Assembly (NCBI RefSeq): GCF_000974445.1
Contig: NZ_BBOJ01000011.1
Span: 248,001 to 312,000, forward strand
Direction of reading: 5' to 3'
From: Lentzea aerocolonigenes
GTDB lineage: Bacteria; Actinomycetota; Actinomycetes; Mycobacteriales; Pseudonocardiaceae
Length of the DNA stretch: 64,000 nt
Made by a program: the position numbers and the translations under genes. Shown in pieces: positions 6,972-16,476 of this stretch. The notes under the pieces are model-generated. The model worked only from the letters and a program-made list of their open reading frames with translations, was not told the origin of the DNA and searched no databases. The stretch's first letter is position 1, and each line of letters opens with the position of its first letter.

Positions 6972-8395
6972 CTTCTCTCCCAGCTCAGTCCGTCCTTGCT
7001 CACCACGAGGCCGCTCCCGCGGTCGTCGGCCGCAGGTCCGTGCAGGGCCTCGTCCTGGAGATTCCTGCCCTCCTGGAACGTCTCGCCGACGACGCGCGAG
7101 GCGTACAGCGGGTTGGTCCCGTCGGTCGCGACCGCCAGTTCCTCCACGCTCCGGCCGAGGTCGGCGGCCGCGGTCCTGAGCTCGGCGCGCATGTCGCCGG
7201 AAGCCAGGCCGCCCACGAGTTCGGCGAACGCCGCCGTCTCCGCCGCGTCCACCTCGGTGAGCTTCTTCGCGGACCAGAAGTAGGAATTTTCATCGCGGTG
7301 CATGTCGTAGAAGGAGATGAGGAACTTGTAGAACAGCGAGTACTCGTGGCGGTAGCGGCTCTCGAACTCGGCGAACGCGGTCTGTTCCGCCAGCTCGCCG
7401 TCGAGGGAGCTGTTGATCGAACGGGCGGCCAGCAGCGCGCCGTAGGTGGCGAGGTGCACGCCCGAGGAGAGCACCGGGTCGACGAAGCAGGCCGCGTCAC
7501 CGACGAGCACCATGCCGGGCGTCCAGAACTTCTCCTTCCAGTACGAGTAGTCCTTGCGCACCCGGACCTGGTCGTACGGAGGTTCGGTCGCGGTGGGCAC
7601 GCCCTCCAGCAACGCTGCGACCTCGGGGCAGGCGGCGATCAGGTTCGTCCAGGCCTCGCGCGGATCTCCCTGCACCAGCGACCTCAGCTCCGGTGACACG
7701 ACGGCGCCCACGCTGGTCAGGTCGTCGCGCAGCGGGATGTACCAGATCCAGCCCGCGTCGAACGCGGCGCAGAAGATGTTGCCGCGCTGGGGTTCCGGGA
7801 GTCGCGCGCCACCGGCGAAGTAGCCGAAGACCGCGAGGTTGCGGAAGAAGTCGGACTGGATCCGGTCGCCGAGCGTGCGGTGGATGCGGCTGGTGTTCCC
7901 GGACGCGTCCACGACGTGGCGCGCCTGTGCGGTGTGCGTCGTGCCGTCGGCGTCCACGTACCGGACTCCGGTGCAGCGATCGCCTTCCTGGAGCACCTCG
8001 CGGACCATGCAGTTCTCCCGCACCTCCACGCCGTTCGCGGCGGCGTTGCGCAACAGGATCTCGTCGAACCGCGACCGTTCCACCTGGAACGCCGTCGACT
8101 GCGGTTCGGGCACACGAGGCGACATGGCGAAACTGAACTGCCACGGTTCGGGATTGCTCCCCCAGCGGAAGGTGCCTCCGCGCTTGAGCGTGAAGCCCGC
8201 GCGTTCCACCTCGTCCGCCACGCCGAGCAAGCCGCACAGACCGTGCACCGTGGACGGCAGCAGGGACTCGCCGATCTGGTACCTGGGAAAGGTCTCCTTC
8301 TCCAGCAGCAGTACCCGGTGTCCGCGCATCGCGACCACCGTCGCCGCGGTCGAGCCCGCCGGACCGCCACCGACGACGATCACGTCGTACGTCAT
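6968..8395 (-). CDS. FAD-dependent halogenase of the phenol/carrier-bound-substrate type
   Basis: The protein has 475 residues. GxGxxG near residues 9-14 binds FAD, and the halogenase hallmark WxWxIP is present at 216-221 (GWIWYIP). Lys71 in LKRGGTFRWG matches the lysine that relays hypohalous acid in flavin halogenases. GDAACFVDPVLSSG is the second FAD motif. The length and C-terminal region resemble PltA/CndH-like enzymes rather than tryptophan halogenases, which fits a phenolic or carrier-tethered substrate. It needs FADH2 from a separate reductase, and none is encoded next to it. The start is ATG 8395 with a purine-rich GGGGGAAAG. It is divergent from the PKS across 104 bp and coupled to the chorismatase. 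Confidence 0.85.
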   Translation of the reverse strand: MTYDVIVVGGGPAGSTAATVVAMRGHRVLLLEKETFPRYQIGESLLPSTVHGLCGLLGVADEVERAGFTLKRGGTFRWGSNPEPWQFSFAMSPRVPEPQSTAFQVERSRFDEILLRNAAANGVEVRENCMVREVLQEGDRCTGVRYVDADGTTHTAQARHVVDASGNTSRIHRTLGDRIQSDFFRNLAVFGYFAGGARLPEPQRGNIFCAAFDAGWIWYIPLRDDLTSVGAVVSPELRSLVQGDPREAWTNLIAACPEVAALLEGVPTATEPPYDQVRVRKDYSYWKEKFWTPGMVLVGDAACFVDPVLSSGVHLATYGALLAARSINSSLDGELAEQTAFAEFESRYRHEYSLFYKFLISFYDMHRDENSYFWSAKKLTEVDAAETAAFAELVGGLASGDMRAELRTAAADLGRSVEELAVATDGTNPLYASRVVGETFQEGRNLQDEALHGPAADDRGSGLVVSKDGLSWERS

Positions 8396-8499
8396 GCTGC
8401 TTTCCCCCTGAAGCCGTGCTGTTTCGTCCCACGTTAGCGAGATTCGGGCAACATGGGATTTGCGGTGTTCACAGCCGCAGAAACTCATCGGGGGTTCGC
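8396..8499. promoter_or_regulatory. Divergent promoter region of the halogenase and PKS
   Basis: These 104 bp separate the halogenase/chorismatase transcript (minus) from the PKS (plus). On the minus strand a TAACGT box is visible (8431-8436 read in reverse). No convincing -35 or palindromic operator is seen on either strand. The PKS ribosome binding site is the G-run at 8490-8494. Confidence 0.4.
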
Positions 8500-11400
8500 G
8501 TGCTTGTTCGTCCTCTTCCCGAGCTGTTGAAAGACAACGCTCTCCTGCACGGCGACAAGGTCGCGTACGAGGACGATTTCCGGGCAGTGACCTGGCGTGA
8601 GCTGGAGGCCAGGACCGCGGCGCTCGCCGCGGGGCTCGGTGTCGGCCGCGGCGACCGGGTCGCGCTCGTGCTCGGTGACGGTGTGGCACTGGTGGAGGCG
8701 TTGCTGGCCGTGACCAGGGCGGCGGCGGTCGGCGTGCTGATCAGTCCACACACCACTGACGCGGAACTGACAGCGCTGCTCGCCGACTGCGAACCGGCCC
8801 TGGTCGTGACCGATCGGGTGCCGGTGCTCGGCCACGACCGGGTCGTGGAGTTCGACAGTCTCGCCACCGGGACGGCGGGGCGGCCGCGCGACGATCTCGG
8901 ACTCGACGAACCCGCATGGCTGATCTACACCTCCGGCACGGGTGGCACGCCGAAAGCGGCGGTCTCCACGCAGCGTGCGGCCCTGTGGTCACCGGTGCAC
9001 TGCTACGGGCCGGTGCTGGGGCTGTCCGAGCGGGACCGGCTGCTCTGGCCGTTGCCGATGGCGCACAGCTTCGCCCATTCCCTGTGCCTGCTGGGGATCG
9101 TGGTGGCCGGTGCGAGCGCGCGGGTGTGCACCCGCCGGGATCCGGCCGCCGTGGCGGGGCTGATCACCAGCTACGAACCGACGGTGCTGGCCGGTGTGCC
9201 CGCGACCTACCGTCAGCTGCTCGCCACCGGCCTGACGCATGCACCGTCGCTGCGGATCTGCCTGACGGCGGGCGCTCCCAGCGACGCGGCGCTGCGCACG
9301 GAGGTCGAGGCCGCGCTCGGCGCACCGCTGCACGACTGCTACGGCAGCACTGAGACGTGCGGCATGATCGCCGTCGAACCGGCGGACGCGCCACGCCTGG
9401 CGGGCACGAGCGGCCCGCCGATCCCCGGTGTCGAGGTCCGGCTGACCGGTCCCGACGACGAGATCTGGGTCCGCGGCCCCGGTCTGATCTCCGGTTACCA
9501 CAACGCACCGGAACTGACCGCGCAGGCGATGCCGGACGGGTGGTACCGCACCGGCGACCAGGGGCGTCTGGACGCGCACGGGCACCTCACCGTCACCGGG
9601 CGGGTGAGTGATCGCATCGTGCGGGGTGGGCACAAGATCGACCCGTCCGAGGTCGAACGGGTGCTGCTCGATCTTCCGGGCGTCCGCGACGTGGCCGTGG
9701 TCGCGCGACCACACCCGCTCACGGGCGAGGCGCCGGTGGCGTTCGTCGTGCCCGCGGACGACTCGGCCGACCCGGCCGCGTTGCTCGGCGCCTGCGCCGA
9801 GGTCCTCTCCGCGCACAAGGTCCCGGAGGAGGTCCTGTTCATCCCGGCGATTCCGCGCACCGGGTCCGGCAAGCCGCGACGCCGGGTGCTGCGTGACTCG
9901 CTGGTGCAGGCGGGTACGGAGGTGGCAGTACCGGTCGGCGGGGCGCTCGAGCTGGTGCTGGACGAGCTCGCCGCGATCACCGGCACCCGGCCGGATCCGC
10001 GCATCGCGTTCGCCGACGTCGGCGTCACCTCGTTGCAGGCGACGACGTTGTGGCAGCGACTCACCGCGAGGACCGGGCTGCGGCTGGCGGCCACCCTGGT
10101 CTGGGAACACCCGACTCCCGAAGCACTGGCGGCGCACCTCACCGGGCTGCTGGGCCATCCGGTCGTCGAAACGACCGAACGCGTGGCCCCGCGCAACGAT
10201 CCCACCGAGCCGATCGCGATCGTCGGGATCGGCTGCCGGTATCCCGGTGGCGTGGGCTCGCCCGAGGACCTGTGGCGGCTGGTGCGCGACGGTGTCGACG
10301 CGACCGGCGACTTCCCCTCCGATCGGGGCTGGGACCTGGACTCGGTGTACGACCCGGACTCCGAGCGGGCCGGGACCACCTACACCCGCCGTGGAGGGTT
10401 CCTGGACGACGTGGCCGGCTTCGATCCGGCGTTCTTCGGGATCTCCCCGAAGGAGGCGCTGGCGATGGACCCCCAGCAACGGCTGTTGCTGGAAGTCGCC
10501 TGGGAGGCTCTCGAACGCTCCGGTGTCGCGCCATCGTCGTTGCACGGTACGGACACCGGCGTTTTCGTCGGGCTGATGCACGGCGGCTACGGTTCCGAGA
10601 TCAACCAGCCCGACATGGAGTCCCACCTGGTGCTCGGCTCGGCGGGCAGCGTCGCTTCCGGGCGGATCTCCTACGTGCTCGGCCTGCGCGGTCCGTCGAT
10701 GACGATCGACACGGCCTGCTCGTCCTCACTGGTCGCCCTGCACCTGGCAGCCAGGGCGTTGCGTGCGGGGGAGTGCTCGCTGGCACTGGCCGGCGGCGCG
10801 ACGGTGATGGCCACCCCGCGGTCCTTCATCGCGTTCAGCCAGCAGCGGGCGCTGTCGCCGGACGGCCGGTGCCGCTCGTACTCGGCGGGCGCGGATGGCA
10901 CCGGGTGGGCCGAGGGTGCGGGCCTGGTCGTGCTGGAACGGCTGGCGGACGCGCGCCGCAACGGCCATCCGGTGCTCGCCGTGCTGCGCGGGTCCGCGGT
11001 GAACTCCGACGGTGCTTCCAACGGGCTCACCGCGCCCAGCACGTTGGCACAGCAGGAAGTCATCCGTCTCGCACTCGCGGACGCGGGCCTGAAAGAGTCC
11101 GATGTGGACGTTGTTGAGGGGCACGGCACGGCGACCAGGCTCGGTGATCCGGTCGAGGTCACCGCGCTGCTGGCCACGTACGGCAGGAACCGCGCGGAGG
11201 ACCGCCCACTGCTGCTCGGGTCGGTCAAGTCGAACCTCGGGCACACGCAGGCCGCGGCCGGGGTGGCCGGGCTGATCAAGCTCATCTGGGCGCTGCGGCA
11301 CGACGAGCTGCCGAAGTCGTTGTACGCGGACGTTCCCACGCCCCACGTCGACTGGTCGGCCGGTGCGGTGCGGCTGGTGGCCGAGCACGCGTCGTGGCCG

Positions 11401-14400
11401 AAGGGGGAGCGGCCCCGGCGCGGCGCGGTCTCGTCGTTCGGCATCGGCGGCACCAATGCGCACGTCATCATCGAGGAACCTCCCGCACCGGACCCCCGGC
11501 CACCTCTGACGCTGGTGACGGCGCCGTGGGTGATCGGTGGCGCCGACGAGGCCGGACTGCGGGCTCACGCGGCCGAAATCGCGTCCACGCTGTCCGACGA
11601 GTCCGTTGTGGACATCGGATACTCGCTCGCCACGACCAGAGCTCCACTGCGCCACCGGGCCGCCGTGCTCACCGGGGACCGCTCGGACATGCTCGCCGGT
11701 CTGCGCGACCTGGCCCGCGGCGCCGGAAACCCCTTGGTACGCAAGGCGATCGCACAACACGACCCACGGCCGGTCTTCCTGTTCACCGGTCAGGGCGCGC
11801 AACGGCCGGGCATGGGACGGGAACTGGCCGAAGCGTTCCCCGCTTTTGGCGAGGCTCATCGTTCCGTGTGCGAGGAATTCGACCTTCCGCTGGCCGACCT
11901 GCCCGCTGATCTGCTGGACCGCACGGACTACACCCAGCCCGCGCTGTTCGCGTTCGAGGTGGCGATGTGCGCGTTGCTCGACGCGCACGGTGTCCGGCCG
12001 GGCCATGTCGTAGGCCATTCGATCGGCGAATTGGCCGCGGCGCACGTCGCCGGTGTGCTGTCGCTGCCCGACGCGGTACGGCTCGTCGCGGCGCGCGGCC
12101 GGGCGATGGCCGCGATGCAGCCAGGTGTCATGGTCTCCGTGCAGACGACCGAAACACTTGCGGCGCAACACCTCGACGGTCCGGTCGCCATCGCCGCGGT
12201 CAACGGTGCCGGTGGTGTGGTGCTCTCCGGAACCGCCGCCGCGGTGGACGCGGCAGTCGCGCGGATCGGGCGTCCGCACAAGGTGCTGCGCGGTGGTTAC
12301 GCGTTCCACTCGCCGTTGCTGGACCCGGTCCTCGACGAGTTCCGCGCGGTCGCCGAGTCGGTCACCTACCACCGGCCGGAGGTGCCGTTCGTGTCGACGC
12401 TGACCGGACGTCGTGAGTCCGAGACGCTCACCGAGGCCGCGTACTGGGTGCGGCAGGCCCGCGAGGCGGTTCGGTTCGCCGACGCGGTCGACTGGCTCAC
12501 GGAGGCCGGCGCCACGCTCTACACCGAGGTGGGCCCGTCCGCGGCGCTCGCCGTGCTGGTGGACGGCGCCGTGGCCACGGGCGACGAGCCGGCCGCCCTG
12601 CTCGACGCGCTGGCCAGCCTGCACGTTCGCGGCGTCCCCGTCGACTGGCCGGCGGTGTACGCGGACAGCGGCGCTCGTCGTTGCGACCTGCCGACCCATC
12701 CGTTCCAGCGCGAGCGTTACTGGCTCGGCCAATCGCCGGCGGCCCAGGACCGCACACCGTTGCTGGGCGAGCCCCAACCAGACGCCGACGGCCCGGAAGT
12801 GCGCCACACCAGCGTTCTGTCGACCTCCGCGCAGCCGTGGCTCGCCGACCACCGGGTCAACGACGACGTGGTGGTGCCCGCGACAGCTTTCGTGGACATG
12901 GTGTTGCAGGCGACCGGCTCGACCCGCCTGGACGAGCTGGTCGTTCACCAACCGCTGCTGCTGTCAGGTGAAACGCGGGTCCAGGTCGTGGTGGACGGGC
13001 GTGAGGTGGCGATCTGGGCGGCTGCGGACGGTGCCTGGACGCGACACGCCTCCGCGACCACCGGGTCCGCGGTGTCCGCTGTGGAGCCGCCCGGAACGTG
13101 GCCACCTCCAGGCGCACAACGCGTGCCCATCAGCTACGGCAAACTGGCCGTGCGCGGCCACCGCTACGGCCCTGCTTTCCGTGCTGTCACGGCATTGTGG
13201 AGGCGTGGTGACGAGGTGTTCGCCGACGTGGACCTGCCTCGCGGTGAGGCTCAGGCCGTTGCCGCGCACGCCCTGCATCCGTGTCTGCTCGACGCCGCCC
13301 TGCACGCCTCGTTGCTCGCCGAGGCCCCTGACGAGCAGCGGATCCCGTTCGCGTTCACCGGCGTCGAGCTGCACCGCACCGGCGCAGTGGCGGCACGCGT
13401 GCGAATCACCCGCAACGGTCCGGACGACGTCCGGGTCCGGCTCACCGACCCGGCGGGCAGGCCGGTCGCGACGATCGAATCGCTGGTGACAAGGCGCCTC
13501 GACAGCCGCGCCCACACCGACGCCATCGCCGCTCGCGCGCTGCACCTGCTCGACTGGATCCCGGTCCCACCCGGACCCGCGGTGCCCGCGGGCGAGGTGT
13601 TCGACACCCGCACCGTCGAGGCGACCGGAACGCCGCCGGAACGCACCCGGCAGTTGGTCGCGGCCGCGCTCGACCGCCTGCAGCAGCCGCACGCCGACCC
13701 GCTCGTCGTGATCACCCGCAACGCCACCGGCCCCGATCCGGACCTGGCCGGCGCCGCGGTCTGGGGGATGGTGAGCAGCGCGCAGCAGGAACAACCCGGC
13801 AGCGTGGTGCTGGTCGACCTCTGCGGCCGCCCGGCATCGGACGCCGCACTGGACACCGCCATCACCTCGGGTGCGGCGCAGGTGTCCGTGCGCGGCGGGC
13901 AGCTCCTCACCCCGACGCTGGTCCGCGCACCCGCCCCGGAAGGCGACCCGTTCGCGCTGAACCGCGACGGCACGGTGCTGATCACCGGCGGCACCGGTGC
14001 GTTGGGCGCGATCCTCGCCAGCCACCTCGTGTCCGAACACGGTGCGCGGCACCTGACGCTGGCGAGCCGCCGCGGCGAACGACCGGACTGGGCGGACGAG
14101 CTGGCCGCGGACGTCGTCGTGGTGGCGTGCGACGTCAGCGACCGCGCCGCAGTCGACCACCTCGTCGCCTCCTGCGACCCGGCGCTGACCGCGGTGTTCC
14201 ACCTCGCGGGTGTGCTGGACGACGGCGTGCTGAGCGCCATGGACCCGAAGCGGTTCGCGGAGGTGCTCGCCCCGAAGGCGGACGGGGCCTGGCACCTGCA
14301 CGAAGCCACGGCGGGCCTGGAGCTGTCGGCGTTCGTGCTGTACTCGTCGGCCGCCGGCGTGCTGGGCAGGCCGGGGCAGTCGAACTACGCGGCGGCGAAC

Positions 14401-15786
14401 AGCTTCCTCGACGCGCTGGCCAGGCACCGGACCGCACGCGGACTGCCCGCCCGGTCCCTGGCCTGGGGCCTGTGGGAGTCCGACGGTGGCATGGGCGGGA
14501 GCACACCGCGGCGCAACGACGGTGTGCTCCCGCTCAGCGCGGCCGCCGGCATGGCCGCGTTCGACCGGGCGATGGGCACCGCCGAACCCGTGCTCGTCCC
14601 TGTCCTGCTGGACGCCCGGCGCCCCGCGATCCTGCGTGACCTGACCCACGGCGCGGCGGACGCCGAACCGGCCACCTGGAGCCACACCCTCGCCGAGGTG
14701 CCGGCGGAAGAACGTCTCGCGGTGCTCACCGAGCTGCTGCGGGCCGAGGTCGCCGCGGTGCTCGGCTTCCCGGACTCGGCTTCACTGCCGCTGGACAAGG
14801 ACTTCACCGAACTGGGTTTCGACTCGCTGACGGTGTTGCAGCTGCGCAACCGGATCGGAGCGGTCACCGGGCTGCGGCTGAGCCCGACGACGGTGTTCGA
14901 CCACCCGACACTGCCGCGGCTCGCCACCCACGTCCAGTCCCTGCTGATCGGTGCCGCCCCCGCCGATCCGGCACCGAACCTCCGGCCTGCCGCGCTGTAC
15001 CACCGGATCCTGCTCGACCAGGACCCGGTCAAGGCGATGGGGCTGAGGATCCTGGCGTCGTACGCGCTGCCGTCGTTCTCCGCCGAAGAGCGCGTGCGGC
15101 ACGTGGTGGCGCCGACGCGGCTCGCGGCGGGGGACGCCGAGCCGGTGTTGTGCTACCTGCCCAGCTACCTGGCGGCCGGCGACCCGGTGCCGGACCGGCT
15201 GAGCAAGCGGTTCGAGGGCGAGTACGACCTCTTCCTGGTGGGCTACCCCGGTTTCGGCGCCGACCGAAGCATGCCGGAGGACGTGGAAACGCTCGTCCGC
15301 ACCTTGGCCGACTCGGTGCGCATGGTGGCCGAGGACCGGCCGATCGTCCTGATTGGACATTGCGCTGGTGGCCTGGTGGCACACGCTCTGGCGGCCCACC
15401 TGGGCGCGACCGGTGTGGTGCTGCTGGAATCCGACCACGGTGTGGTGACCCGTGACGACCCCCGCGCGCTCGCGTTGCTGGCCGCCGAAACACGTCGTCC
15501 CAGCGAGCTCTACGACGAGCCCGCCGCGGACGTGGTGGCGCTCGCCGGCGGTGGTTACTTCAGGATCTTCGACGGCTGGCGGCCCGAGCCCTCTCCGGTG
15601 CCGACCTTGCTGGTGCGCGGTGGCCCGACACCGGAGATGGCGGAGGCCGACCCGGAACGCGACTGGAAACCGCGCTGGCCGTTGCCGCATTCCGCGGTCG
15701 ACGTGCCTGGTGACCACGACACGCTGCTCACCGATCACGCGGACACGACCGCCGAGGCGATCCGGCGGTGGGTCGAACAGTTGTGA
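8500..15786 (+). CDS. Type I PKS with aryl-loading module: AL-ACP-KS-AT-DH-KR-ACP-TE
   Basis: The protein has 2428 residues from GTG 8500. A CoA-ligase-like loading domain (about 1-470, SGTGGTPK near 144) should activate a free aryl acid onto the first ACP (Ser511, in an unusual GVTSL instead of DSL). KS starts at 570 with Cys740, His875 and His915. AT has Ser1174 in GHSIGE and a YAFH motif (His1270), pointing to malonyl-CoA. DH has His1451 and Asp1598, but Asp replaces the Gly of HxxxGxxxxP. KR has GGTGALG at 1830, an LDD motif at 1906-1908 (B type), and Ser1950/Tyr1963. The second ACP has Ser2109. The thioesterase has Cys2288 in GHCAGG with His2406. One extension of 3-hydroxybenzoate would give a 3-hydroxycinnamoyl chain; iterative use would give an aryl polyene. 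Confidence 0.93.
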   Translation: MLVRPLPELLKDNALLHGDKVAYEDDFRAVTWRELEARTAALAAGLGVGRGDRVALVLGDGVALVEALLAVTRAAAVGVLISPHTTDAELTALLADCEPALVVTDRVPVLGHDRVVEFDSLATGTAGRPRDDLGLDEPAWLIYTSGTGGTPKAAVSTQRAALWSPVHCYGPVLGLSERDRLLWPLPMAHSFAHSLCLLGIVVAGASARVCTRRDPAAVAGLITSYEPTVLAGVPATYRQLLATGLTHAPSLRICLTAGAPSDAALRTEVEAALGAPLHDCYGSTETCGMIAVEPADAPRLAGTSGPPIPGVEVRLTGPDDEIWVRGPGLISGYHNAPELTAQAMPDGWYRTGDQGRLDAHGHLTVTGRVSDRIVRGGHKIDPSEVERVLLDLPGVRDVAVVARPHPLTGEAPVAFVVPADDSADPAALLGACAEVLSAHKVPEEVLFIPAIPRTGSGKPRRRVLRDSLVQAGTEVAVPVGGALELVLDELAAITGTRPDPRIAFADVGVTSLQATTLWQRLTARTGLRLAATLVWEHPTPEALAAHLTGLLGHPVVETTERVAPRNDPTEPIAIVGIGCRYPGGVGSPEDLWRLVRDGVDATGDFPSDRGWDLDSVYDPDSERAGTTYTRRGGFLDDVAGFDPAFFGISPKEALAMDPQQRLLLEVAWEALERSGVAPSSLHGTDTGVFVGLMHGGYGSEINQPDMESHLVLGSAGSVASGRISYVLGLRGPSMTIDTACSSSLVALHLAARALRAGECSLALAGGATVMATPRSFIAFSQQRALSPDGRCRSYSAGADGTGWAEGAGLVVLERLADARRNGHPVLAVLRGSAVNSDGASNGLTAPSTLAQQEVIRLALADAGLKESDVDVVEGHGTATRLGDPVEVTALLATYGRNRAEDRPLLLGSVKSNLGHTQAAAGVAGLIKLIWALRHDELPKSLYADVPTPHVDWSAGAVRLVAEHASWPKGERPRRGAVSSFGIGGTNAHVIIEEPPAPDPRPPLTLVTAPWVIGGADEAGLRAHAAEIASTLSDESVVDIGYSLATTRAPLRHRAAVLTGDRSDMLAGLRDLARGAGNPLVRKAIAQHDPRPVFLFTGQGAQRPGMGRELAEAFPAFGEAHRSVCEEFDLPLADLPADLLDRTDYTQPALFAFEVAMCALLDAHGVRPGHVVGHSIGELAAAHVAGVLSLPDAVRLVAARGRAMAAMQPGVMVSVQTTETLAAQHLDGPVAIAAVNGAGGVVLSGTAAAVDAAVARIGRPHKVLRGGYAFHSPLLDPVLDEFRAVAESVTYHRPEVPFVSTLTGRRESETLTEAAYWVRQAREAVRFADAVDWLTEAGATLYTEVGPSAALAVLVDGAVATGDEPAALLDALASLHVRGVPVDWPAVYADSGARRCDLPTHPFQRERYWLGQSPAAQDRTPLLGEPQPDADGPEVRHTSVLSTSAQPWLADHRVNDDVVVPATAFVDMVLQATGSTRLDELVVHQPLLLSGETRVQVVVDGREVAIWAAADGAWTRHASATTGSAVSAVEPPGTWPPPGAQRVPISYGKLAVRGHRYGPAFRAVTALWRRGDEVFADVDLPRGEAQAVAAHALHPCLLDAALHASLLAEAPDEQRIPFAFTGVELHRTGAVAARVRITRNGPDDVRVRLTDPAGRPVATIESLVTRRLDSRAHTDAIAARALHLLDWIPVPPGPAVPAGEVFDTRTVEATGTPPERTRQLVAAALDRLQQPHADPLVVITRNATGPDPDLAGAAVWGMVSSAQQEQPGSVVLVDLCGRPASDAALDTAITSGAAQVSVRGGQLLTPTLVRAPAPEGDPFALNRDGTVLITGGTGALGAILASHLVSEHGARHLTLASRRGERPDWADELAADVVVVACDVSDRAAVDHLVASCDPALTAVFHLAGVLDDGVLSAMDPKRFAEVLAPKADGAWHLHEATAGLELSAFVLYSSAAGVLGRPGQSNYAAANSFLDALARHRTARGLPARSLAWGLWESDGGMGGSTPRRNDGVLPLSAAAGMAAFDRAMGTAEPVLVPVLLDARRPAILRDLTHGAADAEPATWSHTLAEVPAEERLAVLTELLRAEVAAVLGFPDSASLPLDKDFTELGFDSLTVLQLRNRIGAVTGLRLSPTTVFDHPTLPRLATHVQSLLIGAAPADPAPNLRPAALYHRILLDQDPVKAMGLRILASYALPSFSAEERVRHVVAPTRLAAGDAEPVLCYLPSYLAAGDPVPDRLSKRFEGEYDLFLVGYPGFGADRSMPEDVETLVRTLADSVRMVAEDRPIVLIGHCAGGLVAHALAAHLGATGVVLLESDHGVVTRDDPRALALLAAETRRPSELYDEPAADVVALAGGGYFRIFDGWRPEPSPVPTLLVRGGPTPEMAEADPERDWKPRWPLPHSAVDVPGDHDTLLTDHADTTAEAIRRWVEQL

Positions 15787-15792
15787 ACGCCG

Positions 15793-16476
15793 TCAGGGCT
15801 TCTCGAAGTGCTGGTAGTCGATCGGGGTCTGCCAGAAGCCGCCCCAGGTCCAGCCGCGCGTGGTGAACGCCTGCTCGGTGGCGTCGCCCGCGTGGATCAT
15901 GCCGGGCGCGTTCTGGGTGCGGTCGACGTAGGGCGCGCCGTTGGGCGGGTAGACCGCGCCGCTGCGGGAGATGTACGGGTTCTGCACGGTGTTGATGTCG
16001 ATGGCGCGTCCGTAGGAGTGGTTGGACCAGGCGGTGCCACCGGTGATCGGCCGGCAGTTGAACGCCGAGGTGTTGTTCGCCGCCATCGACGCGTCGTCGT
16101 CGGAGTTGTACTTGTCCACGGTCTCCATCCGCTCGATGGGGAACCGGTTGAAGTACAGGTCGGCGAAGACGCGGGCCACCTCGACCGCGAGATCGGCGTG
16201 GACGACCAGTTCGCCGCGGTGCACCGCACCGTCGAAGCCCGTGAAGCTCAGGCTGATCAGCCGCAGCTGATCGGGCCCGACGGGGCAGCCTTCGCGCCAG
16301 CTGGACGCGAGCCGCTTCGCGGTGACCGGCTTGATGACGGCGACGTAGGGCGGGAGGCCGCTGCCGGCCGGCGCGGCGAGTTCCACGGTCTGGGCGGTGG
16401 CGGCGGGCGCTGGCGTAGTACCGACCAGGACCGCGGCCAGGGTGAACGTGATGAGCGCAAGAATTCTGGTCTTCAA
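15793..16476 (-). CDS. Secreted M15-family peptidase (D-Ala-D-Ala carboxypeptidase/endolysin type)
   Basis: The protein has 227 residues with an N-terminal signal peptide (MKTRILALITF, hydrophobic core, APA near residue 25). The catalytic module carries the M15 zinc signature: His and Asp in SNHSYGRAIDIN, and a C-terminal His in YQHFE. Such enzymes cut D-amino-acid bonds of peptidoglycan outside the membrane. The TTG start is supported by GAGGAA about 7 nt upstream. It is convergent with the PKS, with 6 nt between the two stops, and divergent from the urea operon. I see nothing tying it to either; self-resistance is possible but unsupported. Confidence 0.85.
   Translation of the reverse strand: MKTRILALITFTLAAVLVGTTPAPAATAQTVELAAPAGSGLPPYVAVIKPVTAKRLASSWREGCPVGPDQLRLISLSFTGFDGAVHRGELVVHADLAVEVARVFADLYFNRFPIERMETVDKYNSDDDASMAANNTSAFNCRPITGGTAWSNHSYGRAIDINTVQNPYISRSGAVYPPNGAPYVDRTQNAPGMIHAGDATEQAFTTRGWTWGGFWQTPIDYQHFEKP

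Noticed and set aside
10726-14685. Long minus-strand open frames inside the PKS gene
   Set aside because: Antisense shadows of a high-GC gene; no protein motif is visible, and every catalytic motif is on the plus strand.
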